Origin: Mesostigma viride | Taxonomy: Eukaryota > Streptophyta > Mesostigmatophyceae > Mesostigmatales > Mesostigmataceae | Assembly (NCBI GenBank): GCA_009746045.1 | Contig: RPFO01000080.1 | Coordinates: 7,714,140 to 7,778,139, forward strand | Length of the DNA stretch: 64,000 nucleotides | Reading direction: 5' to 3' | In this document: one piece after another, positions 11,125 to 22,220 of the stretch | Layout: each line of letters starts with the position of its first letter | How positions within the stretch are numbered: the stretch's first letter is position 1 | Translations under genes and position numbers: made by a program | Notes under the pieces: generated by a model | Databases searched by the model: none | The model's input: only the letters and a program-made list of their open reading frames with translations | Told to the model about the DNA's origin: nothing

Positions 11125-12026
11125 AATTAGATTATCACATGACTCCGTGGGGGGATCATGTAGCGCGTATTCCCTTGCTCGGGATGGATGGAGGTGGGCG
11201 AAACCGCGAAACCGGACTAAGCTAACTCTAAGCTATATCAACCTACATTAAAGACCATCGGATCTATTCTAATCTAGAAAACCCTAACTACCCTACTAAG
11301 CAAAGCGCCCCTTCCTTCTGGGGGGAGTGGGCTTGCCCACAGGGGCCGGCGTGTGAGCCTGGACAATTGTCTTCCACCTCTGCTTGTTCTGCATAGCAGT
11401 CCAAGCAAGAGAGAGGGAGTGAGTGCGGTGTTCAAACGGAGCTGGGATATCGACCACTAGGTCGGCCAGCAACTGCTGTAGACTACTGACTGTATAGGTC
11501 ATGGCAGGTTTACCCATCTTTCTAGGAATGTCCTTGGGGCCAGGCCAGCAGGTCAGGATATGCCGCCCTGGTTCAATGGCAGCCGGCAAGCCGCTGGGGG
11601 CCGGGCAGACCGAGGTCGGTGTCTACCTGACTGGTGCGAGCAAGACCTCCTACAAATGCTATCCTACGCTACCTAATCTCGTCCGAAACGCGAGGCATAC
11701 CCTGATACAAAGACTCTAAAGACCTATGAGTGGAAAACCCGACGTTCAGGGCCTGTCGGAGCATCCTGGTTACCGTGCCGTTCAGCCGTGTGGCCAGCGT
11801 ACGGTCGGTGAGCGTCCATGCCTCGGCGCCATAGGTGAGCACCGTGAGGACCAGGACCTTGAAGAGCATTCGCTTGCGGTGCTCGCCCAGGTCCGTTCGA
11901 GCGCCGGTAGGTTTTGAGCGAACGGATCAGCCTAGCCCAGGTCAGGCCGATGCGGGCCGTCGGGGAGCATGCTCACCAGCAGTTTGAAGCGATCAAGGAA
12001 CGGGACCTACGTCCCGTCTAGCAGCA
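11125..12026 (-). pseudogene. 5'-truncated LINE (family B) 3' part
   Basis: Reverse-strand remnant of the C-terminal region of a LINE ORF2. The conserved VLTVLTYGAEAWTL block (~11,815-11,860), the GMPRVSDEIR block (~11,675-11,710) and the C-terminal TMQNKQRWKTIVQAHTP segment match the better copies at 55,471-56,690 and 44,371-44,901. Frameshifts separate the blocks. The 3' end reads into a T/A-rich tail (11,110-11,140) preceded by a degenerate form of the family's terminal hairpin. The 5' end breaks near 12,026. No TSD was found. It is inserted in the interior of the long-TIR element. Confidence 0.85.
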
Positions 12027-12624
12027 TTAAAAGAGCCTATCCTATAGGCGGATAAAAAATGGCTCTTTTTGTCAAATTGTGAAATTGTCGGAGGGCAGGG
12101 GACGAGATTAAATGAGAGGTACCTTGAAATTAAATAAGAGGCCTCCATCGAGATATATTATTGGAGGCGAGTTTCTATTATTGTAAATGTGTAGTATTGT
12201 ACGACAACATGTCAAGGGTGACGGAAAGTATACTAAAGTCGCGGAAGTGTCGCGGAGACGTTTCCAGATCGAATGCACGTTCTACGGTTAAAAGGCAGAG
12301 AAGCGGTACTTGATTGGTAGTACTGTACAATGGTAGTACGACTATGAATCAAATCTGCCACTAATTAACGATGGTGTTGGACGGAATTTCCGGTCAGCGA
12401 TTTGGACTTGGCATCTCGCGTTGTACATGGAAAAGTTGCGTCGCACTGTGAGCACTGTGGCGAACTTATTCTCCGATGTCGGCCAGCCGGGATTGCACCG
12501 TTGATGAGCGTACGTTGATCAATGCTCGTCGATGAAACCAACGCAAGCGACGTACGAAAAGAAGTAGAACTGATGGCCGCCGCGGCGGCGACGACGTGCG
12601 AGGTATACCCTATATTCTAGATAC
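12027..12624. other. Interior of long-TIR element, no gene
   Basis: Starts with an inverted repeat, AAAAGAGCC (12,030) against GGCTCTTTT (12,060), that would form a short hairpin. No coding region is recognised. Confidence 0.5.
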
Positions 12625-13141
12625 GATTTTGGACAGCGAAAAGTTTGCGCAAACCCTTCCGCAAACTGCTGCCGCGTGCGAGTAGTGTGCCGCGGTGACC
12701 GCAATTTGGGGGTCGACCGTAGGGGTTCCCTTACATAGCTGTGCCGTTGGCTTGGTTGCGTTCACTGGTTGCGCGCCAAAGTTTGTCCAATTTGTGGTAC
12801 ATTTGTGGCACCATCCATCGCGGCAAACTTTTGTCAGACAGATTTTGGCTGGGAACCGCTATAAGTTGTTTGCCCAAACTCTTGCCCAAATTGTTGCGCA
12901 AACTCTTCCGTATTCGAGTAGCGTGGCCTTAGTAGTATAATTTGACCACAGACTTCCGGCATCAGGAACGATTCACGCGGTCGTGGCCATGGAATGTACA
13001 GTACTGTAGAACGAGCACCAATAACTCACCACGGGGTCCGGCTATACAGATAGGGACTAGTAGGCGATCCTCAAGTCCCGCGGCCCGCGGGGCTAGACGG
13101 CTAGCTCGTCGACCAGTCTTGACTATAAATGTACATTAGCG

Positions 13142-13477
13142 ACACAGCGAACACTTGCACAGTGAACTGAAAACGAGTTCAGTGTGCACAGTGAACAAAA
13201 CGCCATTCAGTGTGCACAATGAACACTGAAAACGAGTTCAGTGTGCAATGTTCAGAGACATCCAGAAGGTCTGCTTGTGGAACACTTCGTGCGCCAACTG
13301 TCAACCGACGAGCCCTGGACTAAATTCCATAATTGATAGCGGGATCATTTATGGTATTTAGTCCAGGCCTCGTCGGTTGGCGCACAGAGTGTTCTACAGC
13401 CAGACCTTCTGGATCAGTCTCTGAACAATGATCGCCCAGTGAACAGATTTTGTTCACTTTGCAAGTGTTCGCTGTGT
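13142..13477. mobile_element. Foldback MITE, 336 bp
   Basis: Nearly the whole segment is one imperfect palindrome. It begins ACACAGCGAACACTTGCA and ends with the complement of that sequence. Inner pairs include CCAGAAGGTCTG with CAGACCTTCTGG and CCTGGACTAAAT with ATTTAGTCCAGG around a short loop near 13,335-13,350. Repeated GTTCAGTGTGCA motifs lie in the left arm. It has no coding capacity, and no TSD is evident. Confidence 0.85.
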
Positions 13478-13959
13478 TACGCCCACGGTTACAAATGTGC
13501 ACGGCCTCAGTCCGGCACTTCTCCGTAGCGCAATCAATGGGAAGGCCGCAAAAGTCACCGGAATCTCTCGATTCGCCGAGCTGACTAGCGGACCATTTTC
13601 AGAGATTTTCACTCAATTAGTTGGTCGCCCGAACTGGAATATTTGCTCGCGTTCATGCAGTGGGCCCTAAATGTGCACACGTTCCATAGACCGTTGTAGT
13701 AGAGTATGTGACGTGTCCGGCCGGAGACCGGCCACAAATGCCGGAGAGGCACAGTATTGGTTACTACCGGGGGCCCGGGGGCGAAGCCCCCGTTCTTGTT
13801 TGGTAAGTTACAGAACTTCACTAGCCCGGCGATACAGCGTCAAGCACTGACCAGGAGTCCGCCGGCAGGTAACTAGTCTGTAGGTAGTCCGTAAGATAGG
13901 GCTCGCGACAATTGGACAATGTGAGAACTGGGGAGAAGCTCGTCGGGGTAAAATTGGTA
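13478..13959. other. No gene seen
   Basis: GC-rich spacer with small hairpins (GGCCGGAGACCGGCC near 13,718; GGGGGCGAAGCCCCC near 13,779). No supported ORF. Confidence 0.5.
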
Positions 13960-14260
13960 CTAGTTGTCTCACTCACTCTCCGATCGAGGGGAGTATGAGT
14001 AACACATATCCCTGAGCATGGGCATTTGGTTTTGAATGCTGCCAGTCTGAGCTAGTAGCAACCTGCAGCGGTGGGAGTATCAAGGAGACAACCAGCGTGC
14101 GCAGGCCAGAAATCGGGAGAATCCGGACCATGGTAGCTCGAGCCTGCCGTTATCTTGTCCGCGTGTTCGAGTCGTTCAGTATGCATGTCAACTGCCACCT
14201 ACTCTGGGTGCACAAGGTGCACCTGCACCACCATGTATTCCAGCAGCTAAGGTGTGGACA
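13960..14260 (-). repeat. Diverged LINE-associated 3'-end repeat plus R1 tail
   Basis: 13,975-14,060 resembles, on the minus strand, the 3'-end repeat best seen at 45,142-45,303 (GGGAGTATGAG, CACATATCCCTGAG). It is followed by the reverse complement of the ATCAAGGAGACAACCAGCG unit and of the R1 end (14,088-14,180). Next comes TGCACCTGCACCACCATGT, which also occurs at 56,690-56,760. Confidence 0.6.
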
Positions 14261-14399
14261 TGCGGTGGAAGATGATCATGGCTAAGCAATCGGTATAAAA
14301 CTGGCTTTTGCATTTCCAATTTCAAAGTCTCGCGCAAAGCTAGGCAAAAGGAAGGTCGCGGGTCCGCGGAACTTGGATAGGCGCGGCGCTGTTTGTACT

Positions 14400-14925
14400 T
14401 TGCATTGGACGTTTCTAGATGGCACGTACCGTGGGTTGGCCGCCCTCGGCGTTCCGCTCGGCGACCCCGATTTCGTCATCGACGCCCTGCGGGCCGCCAT
14501 GCATGGAGGAGCACACCGCCGAGGTCTTGCCATTTATTGCTCGCCTGCATGATTCGCAGACCAACTAGGGGCTGCTCCTCTGGTTTTGCGCGCACCCTCA
14601 CGTCGTTTATTGGCTCCGGGGCGCCCAGCTCCCCGCCCAGGTCCGGCTCGCCGCCGAGCCTGGCCACGACGAACGTATCCAGTCGGCCTTGGCGCAGCTG
14701 GTTCCCGGCACTGATCTCGCGGCTCATTCTCTCCGCATCGCTTCCCTGCCCGGCCGGATGGGCGGCTGCGGTCTGACCCGCGCGGCCCGGCTGGCCCCGG
14801 CAGCGTTTTTGGGCTCTGTCACTCAGTCGTGGGCAGTCTAAATCAGTCGGCTCCTTCCCCTTTTGGCTACGGCGGCGCCTGACCTCTTGGACCCCGCCAG
14901 CCCCTACCGTTTCATCACCGCCTTC
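14400..14925 (+). pseudogene. Remnant of a second non-LTR RT lineage (C-terminal region)
   Basis: Plus-strand translation around internal stops shows GTYRGLAALGVPLGDPDFV, then a segment with RLHDSQTN and LPGRMGGCGLTRAARLAPAAF. These resemble the region downstream of the RT catalytic core in many algal and oomycete non-LTR elements (leucine-rich linker, then a GGLGL-type block). At least three stops or frameshifts interrupt it. It differs from LINE families A and B in this window. The catalytic YADD part is absent, so this is a fossil. The assignment is by family resemblance only. Confidence 0.5.
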
Positions 14926-14939
14926 CAGGATGCTTATGC

Positions 14940-15160
14940 TGGTGATTGTAATGTAATGTTGGTGACCGCGCCGTCCAGCTTGTTGGCAAGGTCGGCGGTG
15001 AGAGTTTACGTCTCGGCCCCGTACGTAAGAACAGGGAGGACCAGGTCCTGTTTCTCCAGCTTGCCCAAGGGCTTGCGCCACAGGGCCCTGAATTGGCATA
15101 AAGCGTGCCAGGCCAGGCCAGGCCAGGTGAGACGCCATGCCCTAGCCATTGTTGAGCCAT
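14940..15160 (-). pseudogene. LINE A-like RT fragment
   Basis: Reverse complement matches the C-terminal ORF2 part of LINE A at 47,820-48,010 (VLPVLTYGAET, LWRKPLGK). Bounded on the right by R1 copy B. Short and frameshifted. Confidence 0.75.
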
Positions 15161-15168
15161 GATCATCT

Positions 15169-15700
15169 TCTCCTTTGCGGCCCTTCCAAGCTTGGCACTG
15201 GATTCGTTGTCCACACCGTCGCGTCGCTGCAGCAACACGATGTTTTCTGGCATACGCGGGCTTTTGGTTCCCGACGCACATTTGAAAGTGCTGTCCTCCG
15301 GATTTTTGCCTTTGCACCATGTGCAGTGCTTGGACGTTTGCCAAACATGGCATGGCTAACCTAATGGCTGACTAGCTAGACCTTTTCAGTGGTTTTCCAT
15401 TTGCGGGTATTTCCTCGTAAATGGCGGGGGAGCGATCGCAGCAATGGTGCTCACCACTAGACACTCCCGGCCACTTACGCTCGAAACACACGCCCTGATC
15501 AAGCAAGCTGTTTCCGGCCCCACCCACGGTGGGGCCGGAGACGGTCTAGGTCACTCTAGTCCGCGCTCTACACGTTAGCCAGCCATACTTTCAATGCACA
15601 AGCAAGGCTACACATTTCCATCTCCATTCATGTTCATCATCCTGAACGACTCGAAAACGCGGACAAGATAACGGCAGGCTCGAGCTACCATGGTCCGGAT
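15169..15700. repeat. Dispersed repeat R1, copy B
   Basis: Second copy of the repeat at 2,579-3,082, about 28 bp longer because of an extra GC-rich inverted stretch near 15,520-15,550. It ends at the same TGGTCCGGAT boundary, directly before the ORF1-only element. Confidence 0.75.
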
Positions 15701-15876
15701 CATCCTGAATACGCATGCCCATCCACGAGCCACGAGCCACGAGGTAGCCGATGGCTGACGGCGGAGCTCATAACTTTCACGTTTGAGCACCGAATTTAGC
15801 CGTGAATATCACAATCCGGACGCATCTTTCTATGACGCACATGCTGATATAATTTTCCGAAGCTATTACGCAATAT

Positions 15877-17320
15877 ATGACGAGCAAACGCTTGTCCTCG
15901 ACGCAACGCAGCCTGGCGGCTGCGCTCGGCAATGAAAATATGTCTGCAGCTCCGGCTGCAGGTTCGCCCACCGGCCCAGAAGGCAGTGGCGCCACTAGCC
16001 AAGCTCTAGTGGTCGCCCAGCCCCCCGGGATCACCTCGCCCGCAGCTACGTCGCCTGAGCCCAAGCGCAGTCGCCCTCAGTGCCGAGCCGACCTGGGACG
16101 AGCTCGACTTTGACGCCAGCCAGCCCGGCTTTTTCGACAAGCTCACCCACGATCGCATCATGGCCTACGTGTTTTTCGGATCGCACGCCTCGCTTCTTGA
16201 ACTGTGCAAGCAGCTTTCCCACCAGGGCCGCCTCTTCAATGCCTTCCTTCAGAGGCGCCATTGCGACCAAAGCATGCACACCACCCGCCGCCCCCACCTC
16301 CAGCAATACGCCCTCTTTTCCCTCCTAGTTGGACGCTCCCTCGAGGAGCTTTGGCCCCCCAAGCCCCTCCCCACCACCTTTACTGAATCCTCCATCCGCT
16401 CCCTCCTTAAGGAGGCCCTCGAGCAGTGACGTGGCCCCCATCGCTGCAGATGTGGCGGCCATGGGCAGCACGCTGACTGCCGAGCTCCCCCTCCTGTCCA
16501 CCATCTCCACCGCCACCTCCACCCTCCTCACCTCCTCCACCGCCACCGCCCCCACCTCCGACGCCATCACCGCCCAGCTCCGCGACATTGACCAGCGTCT
16601 TAAGGACAATGCCATCGCTATCGAGGTCCTGCAGAACACCGCAGGCCTCACCGCCCAGGCGGTGAAGGACATTGCCGCCAAGCCAGCCCCTGCTGGCCTG
16701 GCCGGCGATGCTCCTCCCATCACGACCTGGGCGGACATGCTTATGGAGGTGGGCAGCACACCACCTCCACCACCTCCGCCATTGCAGCGTGCAGCTCCAG
16801 CAGCAGCAGCTCGACCTCCGCGAGGAGGCCGGGCTCGCCAAGCGCAGCCTTAACGTCATACTCAAGAACTTCGACATGGAGGAAGGTTCACGAGAATTCC
16901 GAGAAGCTTGCACGTGCGTTTGAGAGCAAAATCCTTGATCGCATGGGCCTTCTTGGTGAGATTAAGCTGACCGCCCACCGCCTTCCCCGCGCGCGGGGTA
17001 AGGCAGGGGCGCACCCGCTTCTTCTCATCTTTAAGAGCCCAGCAGACAAGATTTCGTTTCTCAGACACCGCAAGCGGCTCGAGAAAACTCCCTTCACCGT
17101 GTCGACAACGACTTGACCCTGGCGCAGCAACAACGGCGACGGGAGCTATGGCCGACCTACCTCCAGCTCCGGCAAACCAAGGCGGGCCAGCCGGTGTACT
17201 GGAAGGGGGCAGCCATCTACGTCGGCCACAAGCCCTGGCACGCGACCCCCTCGACCACCGCGGCCCCAGCGACTCCAGCCGCCCCAGCTTAGGGGAATAC
17301 AGCAGTAGCCAGTGTAGAAT
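15877..17320 (+). pseudogene. LINE ORF1 protein, frameshifted
   Basis: Equivalent of the intact 479-residue ORF1 at 53,600-55,039. The N-terminus (STQRSLAAALGNEN), the coiled-coil segment (LRDIDQRLKDNAIAIEVLQ), the TTWADML motif and the C-terminal RRRELWPTYLQLRQTK block are all recognisable but lie in different frames. At least three frameshifts (near 16,110, 16,430 and 16,750-17,100) break it. ORF1 proteins of this type are RNA-binding chaperones with a coiled coil, an RRM-like fold and a C-terminal domain; this copy should be inactive. Confidence 0.8.
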
Positions 17321-17689
17321 AGTTAGACAGTGGCCTTGTACATGCACGCCTACTACAGGCACTATACCATCTGATTCATGAGCATTCATCAGTCATGTAC
17401 ATGTGTGCCCATGACGCGCCATCACCCAGATGATGCCTAGCTTTATTATTTAGTTACTGCTGTGACTACGCAGGGAGCCACTCTCTGCTGAGAAGCCATG
17501 CCTTAGCTTTTGTCTAGCCATGTTGATTCTCCCTCCCCATGACAGGCTCCCCCTTAGCTGGGCATAGCTTGATAGATCATGGGGGTGCAGGTGCCCTTGT
17601 GCACCCCGAGCAAGTGTCGTTTACATTCCCACCCTTGCAGGGAGTAGCTTAGAATGTATTAAAAGCCATATGCCCCTTCTCTGGGCTAT

Positions 17690-17791
17690 TAAAAATTAAA
17701 ATTAAATTAAATTATAACATGCCTCCGTGGGGGGGTCATGTAGCACATATTTCATGATGGATGGGGTGGAGGAAGCCGCTTGATCGAACTA
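17690..17791 (-). mobile_element. 102-bp truncated LINE B insertion with 11-bp TSD
   Basis: A minus-strand LINE B 3' end (A/T tail 17,690-17,715, then ATAACATGCCTCCGTGG and TCATGTAGCACATA) is flanked by CTCTGGGCTAT at 17,679-17,689 and 17,792-17,802. In LINE sense the duplication reads ATAGCCCAGAG. It lies inside the 3' region of ORF1-only copy 1. Confidence 0.92.
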
Positions 17792-17849
17792 CTCTGGGCT
17801 ATGTGCTACATACATTTACTCCCAACGGAGTGATGTTTCTAGTTAATTA

Positions 17850-18887
17850 ATTAGGGGACTCGCACGTCCAAAAGCCTGAAAAACTGACTTTAATGAATAT
17901 CAGTTCCAATGCACTCGGGAACCATCTAGTGATGATTGAGTACCATAAATATGATGTTTGGACATTCATGCCACCACTTGTTGGGGGTACTACCCCCAAC
18001 CACGCACCGGTGGCGAGCTAAAAATAGAAAAAGACGCTATTTATGAGATATTTTGCCCAAGACAAACCACTTATCCAAATGACCTGCCCATACATTTCTG
18101 CAAAGTTCCCCCACTTTTTAAAAAGCTGGGCTATTTACATGGCCCATCGATGATGGGATAGCTTAGGCATTACAGCACTTGAAACGATATTAGCGCACAG
18201 CGTTATAGTACCTTCAATTAGCTCTGGCACCTTGTGGCCATCAGCTTGCGCCTTAATTAGCCGACGTCTTGAGCCCACCTCACATTTGTAGCATAAGCTA
18301 TGCGTCAGCCTACCTATGGTATTGCACTGGTTGTATTGCACCCACAGTGTTGCGCCCCGGCACCATGCCGTGGAGAGAGCGCTCTGTGGCCTGCCCACCT
18401 GCGGCAGTGAGAGAAGCTAGGGCGCCCTCCCTCCTTCTCACTGTGTATATAGGGTTGAAGGTGATCCTTTACTCTGTATTGGCACCCACGTGACGCAGTC
18501 ACGTGCTTATTAACTTAATTAATTAATTTACATGGCCAAAATGGTCACATTTGTTTGAGTTATTAATTTTCCCGCAAAATGGGTACTTTTTTGAGCCAAA
18601 AAAAAAAATCAAATCATTAACACATCAGATTGGGTCATCCATACATTTTAAATTCCACTGAGTGGGGGGAAACACAACCCCAAAGTTTGAGCTCATTCTG
18701 ACAAGCGTAGCTCAAGTTATTGATTTTCCTGTGATGCCACCTGGGTAGACGCTAAAAGAGAATTGAGCTAGTGCTGAGCCAAAATGACATCTGTTTTGCT
18801 AACCTAGACACCCAAAAACATGCCCACTTTGATCACGGAGTGTGAGGAGGATGTCCGGAGCGTCATACGCGCCCCACCCCTCCATCG
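17850..18887. other. No gene seen; contains a 21-bp palindrome
   Basis: The only notable structure is a perfect palindrome at 17,980-18,000 (GTTGGGGGTA, one base, then its complement). The remainder is AT-rich with scattered GAGCTCATTCTGA-like motifs near 18,690. This is the left flank of the outer Ty3 element; before that insertion it continued at 43,064. Confidence 0.5.
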
Positions 18888-19588
18888 TGTAACAACCAAA
18901 TGTTACATCCAAAGTTTTCCTACTGTTGATCTTATTATGAGTTCTTTAGGACAATTATTTGGGAAGTTAGGAGGCTTCGGCGTCTGATGGATATTGGGCC
19001 TGCTGAGATCTGTCGAATTTATTGTTCTACCCTCATTGGTCGTGGCCTGATCCACGTAGGGTACTTTGCATGGTTTTGTTCAGTCAGTCATAGATTCTCT
19101 TTAATACCGTTGTACCTGGTGGATCTGGTTCCAGGTCATGGAGATTCCGTATGGGCTGGCTTTGTGTTGTGTTGAGGATTCGGAGGCTAAGATCTTATCT
19201 TGAGTGATTCTCACTTTTGATTGGTCCTTCCGGGTTAGGGTTGAGCCGACTCTGCGTGCACGATGACTTTTATCCTGTTTGTGGCGGCCGTGGACAGTGC
19301 GTGTATGAGAGCTAAAGCTATGGTGTAATTCAAGGGTTTCCTTGTTTCATCAATCAAACAACCCTTGCTAAAAGTCAACTATAACTTCAACAGATAGTCG
19401 ACTTGGATATAACTTGTCTGTTGTGTCTAACAAGGGTGGGGACTCATTCCCTTAACTGTTGAAGATCCATCTTCATTGCTTCTCTGGACGTGAAGTTATC
19501 TGTCGCGACTCCAACCCAGGTATAAAGATCTTTTCACATCAATGTTGAAACTGAGGCTGTTGCAAACACAACATTTTTAGTCGTTACA
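18888..19588 (+). repeat. 5' LTR of outer Ty3 element
   Basis: 701 bp, TGTAAC...GTTACA. It matches the split 3' LTR except for two substitutions (cGgcg/cGacg near 18,999 and cTtca/cCtca near 19,472). TATAAA at 19,522-19,527 could serve as a promoter element but is close to the LTR end. Confidence 0.97.
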
Positions 19589-19589
19589 T

Positions 19590-19601
19590 TGGTATCGGAG
19601 G
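19590..19601 (+). promoter_or_regulatory. tRNA primer-binding site (initiator Met type)
   Basis: TGGTATCGGAGG one base after the 5' LTR. It resembles the common TGGTATCAGAGC site complementary to the 3' end of initiator tRNA-Met. The middle Ty3 element has exactly the same site. Confidence 0.85.
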
Positions 19602-19806
19602 TTTCTACCTAGGTGTTGGTTGTCTTGATAGTATTAGTTCACGGTTAACAATGGAATTCTTGCCCGACTCAGAGAGGGTACGTTATGCTGTGTGTTCGGA
19701 CAGTTTTTAGAGTGTGACTCATCCTTATGTGACAGTCTTGCTCTGAGAGCTGCTTTGAGCTCACAAGTCTCTAACGTTCCCCAGTCCGGCATGCGCGACC
19801 CATGGA

Positions 19807-21300
19807 GTGATGAGTAACCCGGAGACACAACCACCGTTATTATCAAGTAAGAGAGTTGAAGATGCAACCACATCTTTAGCAGCTCAACGGACGACCGGTG
19901 ATGAAAGGGTTTCATCATCTACTCCCAGACGTCAACTATTTGGAGATACCACCTTAATGTCTGCTTCCCGCAGATATTCGCTGTCGGTCGGCCCAAAGTT
20001 CTCCATCTTGCCCCTCGGTGTGCAACCAGGCGAGCCCTCCCTGCGTGGCACTGGTAGAGGTGGACCACGGTTCTCCAACGTGGAGGACACGCGTTCGCCA
20101 GCACCCGAATACGGTTCGGCTATTCGTTTTGGCTACAACACGGTGCCGGGGCGAGACGGCACTCGGCTAGCGGCTGACGAGCTGACAGCGGAGAAAATTC
20201 GATTACAACATGAACGTGAGGAAGCTGCGAGAGCTAGAAGTGTGGCGGAAGCGCTGGAGAAGAGTGTGGGTAGGACTATTGCGCGTGTGCAGCAACTTGA
20301 GTCGCAAGGGCAGGCGGGCGATGGAGAGTCTGTTTTCGAGGATCAACCGTCTCCAACACTGGGTACACGAAGGGTATATGCGGTTGACGCTCCTTTTGTT
20401 GATGAAGGGACAGATGCACAGGGGCATGAGCCTCCACGGCTCTCGGTGGCTGCGACAATGCCGGAGAGTCAGAATGTACCACACGCCCCAGTAATGGAGC
20501 TCACGTCTTTGTATCCTCGTACTGTTCCTTTTCCCAAGGTGGAGTCGGTAGACAAGCTATCGCTGACCAACCTTACCCATCGCAGCTTCGACCATTTCTC
20601 CACCAAGTTTCAGGATGTCTTCGCTATTCACTTCGCCAACTACGGGCCCAAGGCAGAGGAACGTCTCACGATGGACATCCAGAAGAGAATGGTTAGGCAG
20701 CGGATGAGCGACAGTGCCAGCGACCGCTTTGATGAGTTTTTGCGTTCTGTGGCTGCCTGCATGGCTGGACGTGCGTGTACCGACCTCCCCTCTCTCCTGT
20801 TGGGCTTTCGCCGGTTTCTGTTACCCCAGGATCAGCTTCGCATGGATCGGGACGCACTGGCTAACTGTACGCAGGCTGGTTTGACGCTGCCACAGTTCGT
20901 GGAGCAATTCACCAACCTTAGAGCTAAGATTCCCCAATGCTCTGACGCAGAGGCGCTTCACAGACTACTGCATGGCATGGCTCCACACGTGCGACTGGAT
21001 GTGGACAAGCACTTCTCCCAGTTCGACTACGTGGACTGGCAATGGGACAAGGTGTTGTCTTATGTGCTCACCCTCTGCCGTGTGCCTGCATTTTCTGTCA
21101 AGTCGGGGAGCCTGTGGCCACGCCAGTGCCACCCATCAAGAAGTCCCTGAACCAGCTGGATGACCTCCTGGGGGAGCTCAATGCCCTGGATCCCACCCAG
21201 GGTAACTGTTTTATCTGCAACCAGCCAGGTCACTTTGCACGGGACTGCCCCAGACGGGACCAGTTTCCCCCTGCCACGAGAGGACCTTTTGGCGCCCTGC
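19807..21300 (+). CDS. Gag of outer Ty3 element, 5' part
   Basis: Structural protein that would assemble the virus-like particle. Starts at ATG 19,807 (a second ATG follows at once). The N-terminal ~130 residues are low-complexity and a helical QHEREEAARARSVAEALEKS stretch follows. A Retrotrans_gag-like core (YGPKAEERLTMDIQKRM to LRAKIPQCSDAEALHRLLHG) spans about residues 255-420. One frameshift near 21,100 moves the frame. The zinc knuckle CFICNQPGHFARDC (CX2CX4HX4C) lies at ~21,208-21,250. The frame is cut at 21,300 by the middle element and, once that insertion and one TSD copy are ignored, continues in the same frame at 34,266 down to the stop at 34,540. Confidence 0.9.
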
Positions 21301-21311
21301 TGTTACGTCCC

Positions 21312-22132
21312 TGTTGAACAATTAAGGTATTGGAGGAACGATCTTTCCAATCATAAAGGAATGTTGTATTAAAAACACATTACTTTCAATTGTTCCGAGC
21401 CCCACACACCCCAGACTCCATGGCTGGAGTCCAGTGGTATAAATTACGTGAGAACTAGAGCATCGTGCACAGGTGCATCACTTTTGTCCTAGGTCATGTG
21501 TGGCGGCTGAGCACTTTTGACCGTCGATATAAAATCTTACGGCTCATACAACATAAGTGTGGGCCACCACAAGTGCCGGCGCTCACACTGGTAGGTGGCG
21601 CGGCGTACCAAAATCAGGACTAGTAGAATGCAATGTATGACATGCTGGAGCAAAGTCGCAGCGCCTCCAAGGCAGCATCAAACATAGGAGGTGTGGCGCA
21701 ACGCGCCTACACAGAGGTACACTTTTCTCGAACGGTACAGTCTAAAGTACTGCGCGAAGCGCGGATCCCTTTTAGCATCACAACGGCTAGTAGTCTGAGA
21801 CACAAACGGCGGAAAAAACGCACAAGTCCAAAAGTCGCATAGACAGACAAGCGGACTAAAAGATTCCGTCGAACTAACAGATACGAAGCCCTCACAGTAT
21901 CATGGGCACTAGAATATCTCGTAACATTTCACATAGCATCTCGACCCTGAAAATAACCACAAAGAGTCTAGTATAGTGGTCCGTATAGCATCTCGGACCT
22001 GAAACGCAGCACTAAAAATTCGTAGCACGAATTAAATAGCCTGGAAAAATACATTAGTGTCGTCCCACTAATTCGGCTAACTGTCAGCCAAAAAACTAGT
22101 GCCGGGACTGCCTTGGCCCACTACGGCTGACA
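21312..22132 (-). repeat. Copia-like 3' LTR
   Basis: 821 bp, same sequence as 23,795-24,615 as far as I could compare by eye. Short plus-strand frames such as 21,633-21,842 occur in both LTRs and are not genes. Confidence 0.96.
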
Positions 22133-22140
22133 CCCCCCTT
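22133..22140 (-). promoter_or_regulatory. Polypurine tract of copia-like element
   Basis: On the minus strand AAGGGGGG directly precedes the 3' LTR, the expected primer for plus-strand DNA synthesis. Confidence 0.8.
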
Positions 22141-22220
22141 AGTGGGACAAGCTGGAGACAATGACTCGAAAAGGTATGGTGGCCAGGGCGCCCCTGGAGC
22201 AACGCACCACTAAACAAATA

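Larger units (their letters stand above)
10490..12985. mobile_element. DNA element with long (>300 bp) terminal inverted repeats
   Basis: The left end (10,509-10,820) is the imperfect reverse complement of the right end (~12,625-12,965). Shared landmarks include GGCCACGCTACTCGAATACG, GGGAACCCCTACGGTCGACC and GCGCAAACTTTTCGCTGTC. Homology continues outward through a TGTGGTCAA block, so the exact termini and the TSD are unresolved. The ends are rich in near-repeats of TTTGGGCAA and GCGCAAAC, possible transposase-binding sites. The interior carries a LINE fragment (11,125-12,026) and no transposase frame, so the copy looks non-autonomous. Long TIRs would suit a MULE-like element, but this is not shown. 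Confidence 0.75.
15720..17849 (+). mobile_element. ORF1-only non-LTR element, copy 1 (degraded)
   Basis: Starts with three CCACGAG heptamers (15,723-15,743), continues with a leader shared with 53,466-53,600, a broken ORF1, a ~500-bp 3' region and a 3' end with the ACTCC-CAAC-GGAGT hairpin and a short TTAATTAATTA tail. It has no ORF2. The same organisation as copy 2 (53,418-55,459) shows that the lack of ORF2 is a property of the family and not a random deletion. A LINE fragment is inserted at 17,690-17,791. No TSD was identified for this copy. Confidence 0.8.

Noticed and set aside
14100-14180. A-box/B-box-like motifs (TAGCTCGAGCC and GTTCGAGTC) suggesting a tRNA-derived SINE head in R1
   Set aside because: The spacing is about 31 bp, shorter than in tRNAs, and the match to the consensus boxes is partial; not enough to call a SINE.
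21633-21842. 69-codon ORF repeated at 24,116-24,325
   Set aside because: It is present twice because it lies in the two identical LTRs, and it is antisense to the element.
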